NCBI GenBank assembly: GCA_900751695.1
Contig: CAADSS010000088.1
Location: forward strand, 1-34,270
Reading direction: 5' to 3'
Length of the DNA stretch: 34,270 nt
From: an uncultured Collinsella sp.
GTDB lineage: Bacteria; Actinomycetota; Coriobacteriia; Coriobacteriales; Coriobacteriaceae
Shown: positions 32,507 to 34,270 of the stretch, in pieces
Position numbering within the stretch: position 1 is the stretch's first letter
Layout: every line of letters begins with the position of its first letter
The notes under the pieces: generated by a model
What the model was told of the DNA's origin: nothing
The model's input: only the letters and a program-made list of their open reading frames with translations
Databases searched by the model: none
Program-made: the position numbers and the translations under genes

Positions 32507-33769
32507 TTAAGACATTCGCCATAAGCGACTTTTCAGCCGATTAAACAGCGCCGTCGTCGACGTCAGCACCGCCAACATGCCTGCGAATACAATCGCCGGA
32601 GCCCATCGATCATATGCAAGCCCGTAAACCAATTGGCCAATAGGCGTTGCACAGGAAAGTGTCATATAAACGAGTGCCAGCACTTTTCCGCAGAGTTCCT
32701 TTGGCGCTGACCGCTGAACAAATGAAACGATTCCGACCGATGCAATGCTTGCCCACGCCATGACCCATGCCGAGCCGGCCGCAAGCGCGGCAAACGCTAA
32801 TTCATCAGGACCGCTCAGTAGCGTGACAATAATCGGTACGACTCCAAAACAAATCATCGCAACATATCGACATATGCCCTTGAAGGAAAAACGATGCGGC
32901 CAAATACCGACCAAACCACTGCCGACAAAACCACCTAAGCCCATAGCCACCTCAATAATCCCAACAAAGGATGACTGCATTCCGAGATGCTTTGCAACAA
33001 TAACGGGAGCACCAATCGTTAACCCAACTAACGCAAGGTTCAAAATAGCCGCAAGCAAAAACACAACGAGCAATGATGCGTTTTGAAACAGGTACCGAAT
33101 CGACTCCCGAAAATCGCTTCGGCATGTCGAGCAAGTCGTACTGTCCCCTGTCATTCCAGATGAGGCATTTTGCTTGAGTGCGCCCCCGAACAGCAGGGCT
33201 GACATCGCAAACGTCAACGCCGCGGTTTCGCATAGAGCATCGATACCAAAGCACCCATAGACTGCCGTCCCGACTACAGGCCCCAAGATATTGCTCGCCA
33301 TGGTTACCTGCGAGACCAACGCTGTGGCACGCTCAACCTTTTCTTGGCCCATCATGTGCACCGTCTCAATTTGAAGCATCGGTTTCAGCAGCGATTGGAT
33401 GCCATATTGGACGCAAAGCATTGCTGCCACGACAACCGCAAGAGGCAGCGAACACTTCATGGGGATAAACAGCAGTGATGCAGCCATCAGAACAATGCCG
33501 AGCACCACAAGAACCCCGCGATGTCTCCCGTGATCCGCCAAAATTCCGCCAGCCGGAGTCGCAAGCACGCCCGGCACGAACGCTATCGCCGCGACAGCAC
33601 CATATAACGTTGACGAGCCGCTGCAATCGAACAAGTAAAGCGGGCACGCAAAGCACAGTGCCGACAACATCGAATACGCGCACAGCTGTGCAACAAGAAG
33701 ACCGAAAAGCCTGATAGATCGCACTGTTTTTTGCGCCAACGAGACATTGCTCCTCCGCATTCCAGCCAT
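32507..33769 (-). CDS. MFS transporter (MFS_3-like efflux protein)
   Basis: A 420-residue protein with about 12 hydrophobic segments and a charged cytoplasmic loop between the two halves (GALKQNASSG to SDFRESIRYLF). The A-motif-like loop GGILADHGRHRGVLVV follows TM2, and the pattern resembles MFS_3/enterobactin-exporter-like and macrolide-efflux-like proteins. The substrate is unknown. The start at 33769 follows AGGGGG at about 7 bases; the 26 extra upstream codons would cross an operator. The gene is visibly poorer in G+C and less biased in codon use than its neighbours, suggesting horizontal acquisition. A TetR gene and palindromic operators upstream suggest drug- or ligand-inducible control. 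Confidence 0.9.
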   Translation of the reverse strand: MAGMRRSNVSLAQKTVRSIRLFGLLVAQLCAYSMLSALCFACPLYLFDCSGSSTLYGAVAAIAFVPGVLATPAGGILADHGRHRGVLVVLGIVLMAASLLFIPMKCSLPLAVVVAAMLCVQYGIQSLLKPMLQIETVHMMGQEKVERATALVSQVTMASNILGPVVGTAVYGCFGIDALCETAALTFAMSALLFGGALKQNASSGMTGDSTTCSTCRSDFRESIRYLFQNASLLVVFLLAAILNLALVGLTIGAPVIVAKHLGMQSSFVGIIEVAMGLGGFVGSGLVGIWPHRFSFKGICRYVAMICFGVVPIIVTLLSGPDELAFAALAAGSAWVMAWASIASVGIVSFVQRSAPKELCGKVLALVYMTLSCATPIGQLVYGLAYDRWAPAIVFAGMLAVLTSTTALFNRLKSRLWRMS

Positions 33770-33782
33770 AAGCCTGCCCCCT

Positions 33783-33803
33783 ATACATACCATTAGTATG
33801 TAT
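33783..33803 (-). promoter_or_regulatory. TetR-type operator upstream of the MFS gene
   Basis: Perfect 8-bp arms ATACATAC (33783-33790) and GTATGTAT (33796-33803) around CATTA, 14 bases before the MFS start. The size and symmetry fit TetR-family operators; the candidate regulator is the TetR gene just upstream. Confidence 0.65.
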
Positions 33804-33816
33804 TTAATGACTTGAA

Positions 33817-33838
33817 AAGGGCAGCCGTGGCTACCCTT
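33817..33838 (-). terminator. Terminator of the truncated-at-edge tetR gene
   Basis: Arms AAGGGCAGC (33817-33825) and GCTACCCTT (33830-33838) pair with one wobble. On the minus strand the stem runs into CCCTTTTC. It lies 32 bases after the TetR stop, between the two operator-like sites. Confidence 0.7.
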
Positions 33839-33849
33839 ACAAATCAATT

Positions 33850-33866
33850 ACATACCGTCAGTATCT
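33850..33866 (-). promoter_or_regulatory. Second, imperfect copy of the ACATAC/GTATGT operator
   Basis: ACATAC (33850-33855), CGTCA, GTATCT (33861-33866) repeats the layout of the perfect palindrome at 33783-33803 with one changed base in the right arm. It lies immediately after the TetR stop codon. Confidence 0.45.
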
Positions 33867-33869
33867 ATA

Positions 33870-34270
33870 TTACCACCCAGCACGGTTCCATACGTCCCAA
33901 ATCTGAGCCGTTGTCTGGAGCACTTCATTACCCAAATCGAGCCCCACCGCGGCCGCCATCTGCGCCAAACATTGCGCGCGAGCGAGCATTCGATCCTTGG
34001 TCTCGAGCGGACGGAACAGCGGCAGCAGCCAAAGATTCGCCAACAACGATACGGCCTCAGCCGCTTCGCGCGGGCATTTGCACGCAATGGAGCCGTCGGC
34101 GATGCCCTCCTCGATCACTGGCAAAAGACAGCCATCGGCCGACTCGTCGAACGAGCCCTGGTACTGCATCGCCAGTAGACGCGAGCTTTTTACCGGATCT
34201 GCCGCAGGATGCATGCGTGCCCATAGCTCAATTTGCGGAACGACAGACTCGGGCGCGTACAGTCGCTTGA
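33870..34270 (-). CDS. TetR-family regulator, C-terminal part, cut by window edge
   Basis: About 132 codons are visible, open to the window end. The helical C-terminal ligand/dimerisation region is recognisable: KSSRLLAMQYQGSFDESADG, LLPVIEEGIADGSIACKCP, REAAEAVSLLANLWLLPLF and a final helix ending QIWDVWNRAGW. Such segments are typical of TetR regulators (for example the PREAAEAV pattern). The HTH lies outside the window, so the family call rests on the C-terminus and on context: it precedes an MFS exporter on the same strand with operator palindromes between. An internal ATG at 34214 is not the start because the frame continues upstream with plausible sequence. Confidence 0.75.
   Translation of the reverse strand, partial: KRLYAPESVVPQIELWARMHPAADPVKSSRLLAMQYQGSFDESADGCLLPVIEEGIADGSIACKCPREAAEAVSLLANLWLLPLFRPLETKDRMLARAQCLAQMAAAVGLDLGNEVLQTTAQIWDVWNRAGW

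Overview
The window looks like a chromosomal segment of a Gram-positive, high-G+C gut actinobacterium of the class Coriobacteriia, most likely Collinsella. This is inferred, not searched: the DNA is GC-rich, Shine-Dalgarno (SD) sequences are strong (GGAGG type), and the window holds a Gls24/AmaP/DUF2273 envelope-stress cluster, a sortase-type surface protein, a DUF6020 membrane protein and a fused acyl-CoA dehydratase activase. There is no rRNA, tRNA, CRISPR array, transposase or prophage that I can recognise.

Layout. 1-1990: 5' part of groL and complete groS on the minus strand, preceded by a roughly 228-bp imperfect palindrome. 1991-5400: a divergent pair of hydrolases, a YtcJ-like metal-dependent amidohydrolase (-) and an M20 amidohydrolase (+). 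5401-10643: minus-strand genes for a zinc-ribbon membrane protein, a YitT-family protein, the three-gene AmaP-DUF2273-Asp23 cluster and a YebC-family regulator. 10644-15808: minus-strand housekeeping genes, namely a DUF6020 membrane protein, lgt, a NifU C-terminal-domain protein, a dCMP deaminase and type III pantothenate kinase. 16001-17704: an OPT-family transporter (+). 17902-21417: a very large sortase-type coiled-coil protein with a central CAP domain (-). 21706-24009: a DUF389 protein with an EF-hand-like loop, a small membrane-anchored protein and a broken AAC(3)/sulfotransferase-like chimera. 24097-30976: a 3-hydroxyacyl-CoA dehydrogenase, then a two-gene unit in which a TetR regulator precedes a 1593-residue acyl-CoA dehydratase activase-like protein. 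31043-34270: an unannotated small hydrophobic, basic-tailed peptide gene with a convergent candidate antisense RNA, a Cof-type HAD phosphatase, an MFS exporter with two operator-like palindromes, and the 3' end of another TetR gene.

How the parts work together. GroES/GroEL fold proteins. AmaP anchors Asp23/Gls24 at the membrane. Lgt lipidates prolipoproteins. The dCMP deaminase and CoaX serve dUMP and CoA synthesis. The TetR-activase unit and the 3-hydroxyacyl-CoA dehydrogenase suggest anaerobic acyl-CoA metabolism, but no dehydratase subunit genes are visible here.

The most interesting element is at 31155-31471. A 41-codon ORF encodes a hydrophobic helix followed by an Arg/Lys tail. Its SD can be locked in a 6-bp hairpin, and an opposing promoter would make a structured RNA across its 3' end through a shared bidirectional hairpin. 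This is the architecture of a type I toxin-antitoxin module. The intergenic spaces also carry repeated hairpins with an AAGGGGACAGG-like signature.
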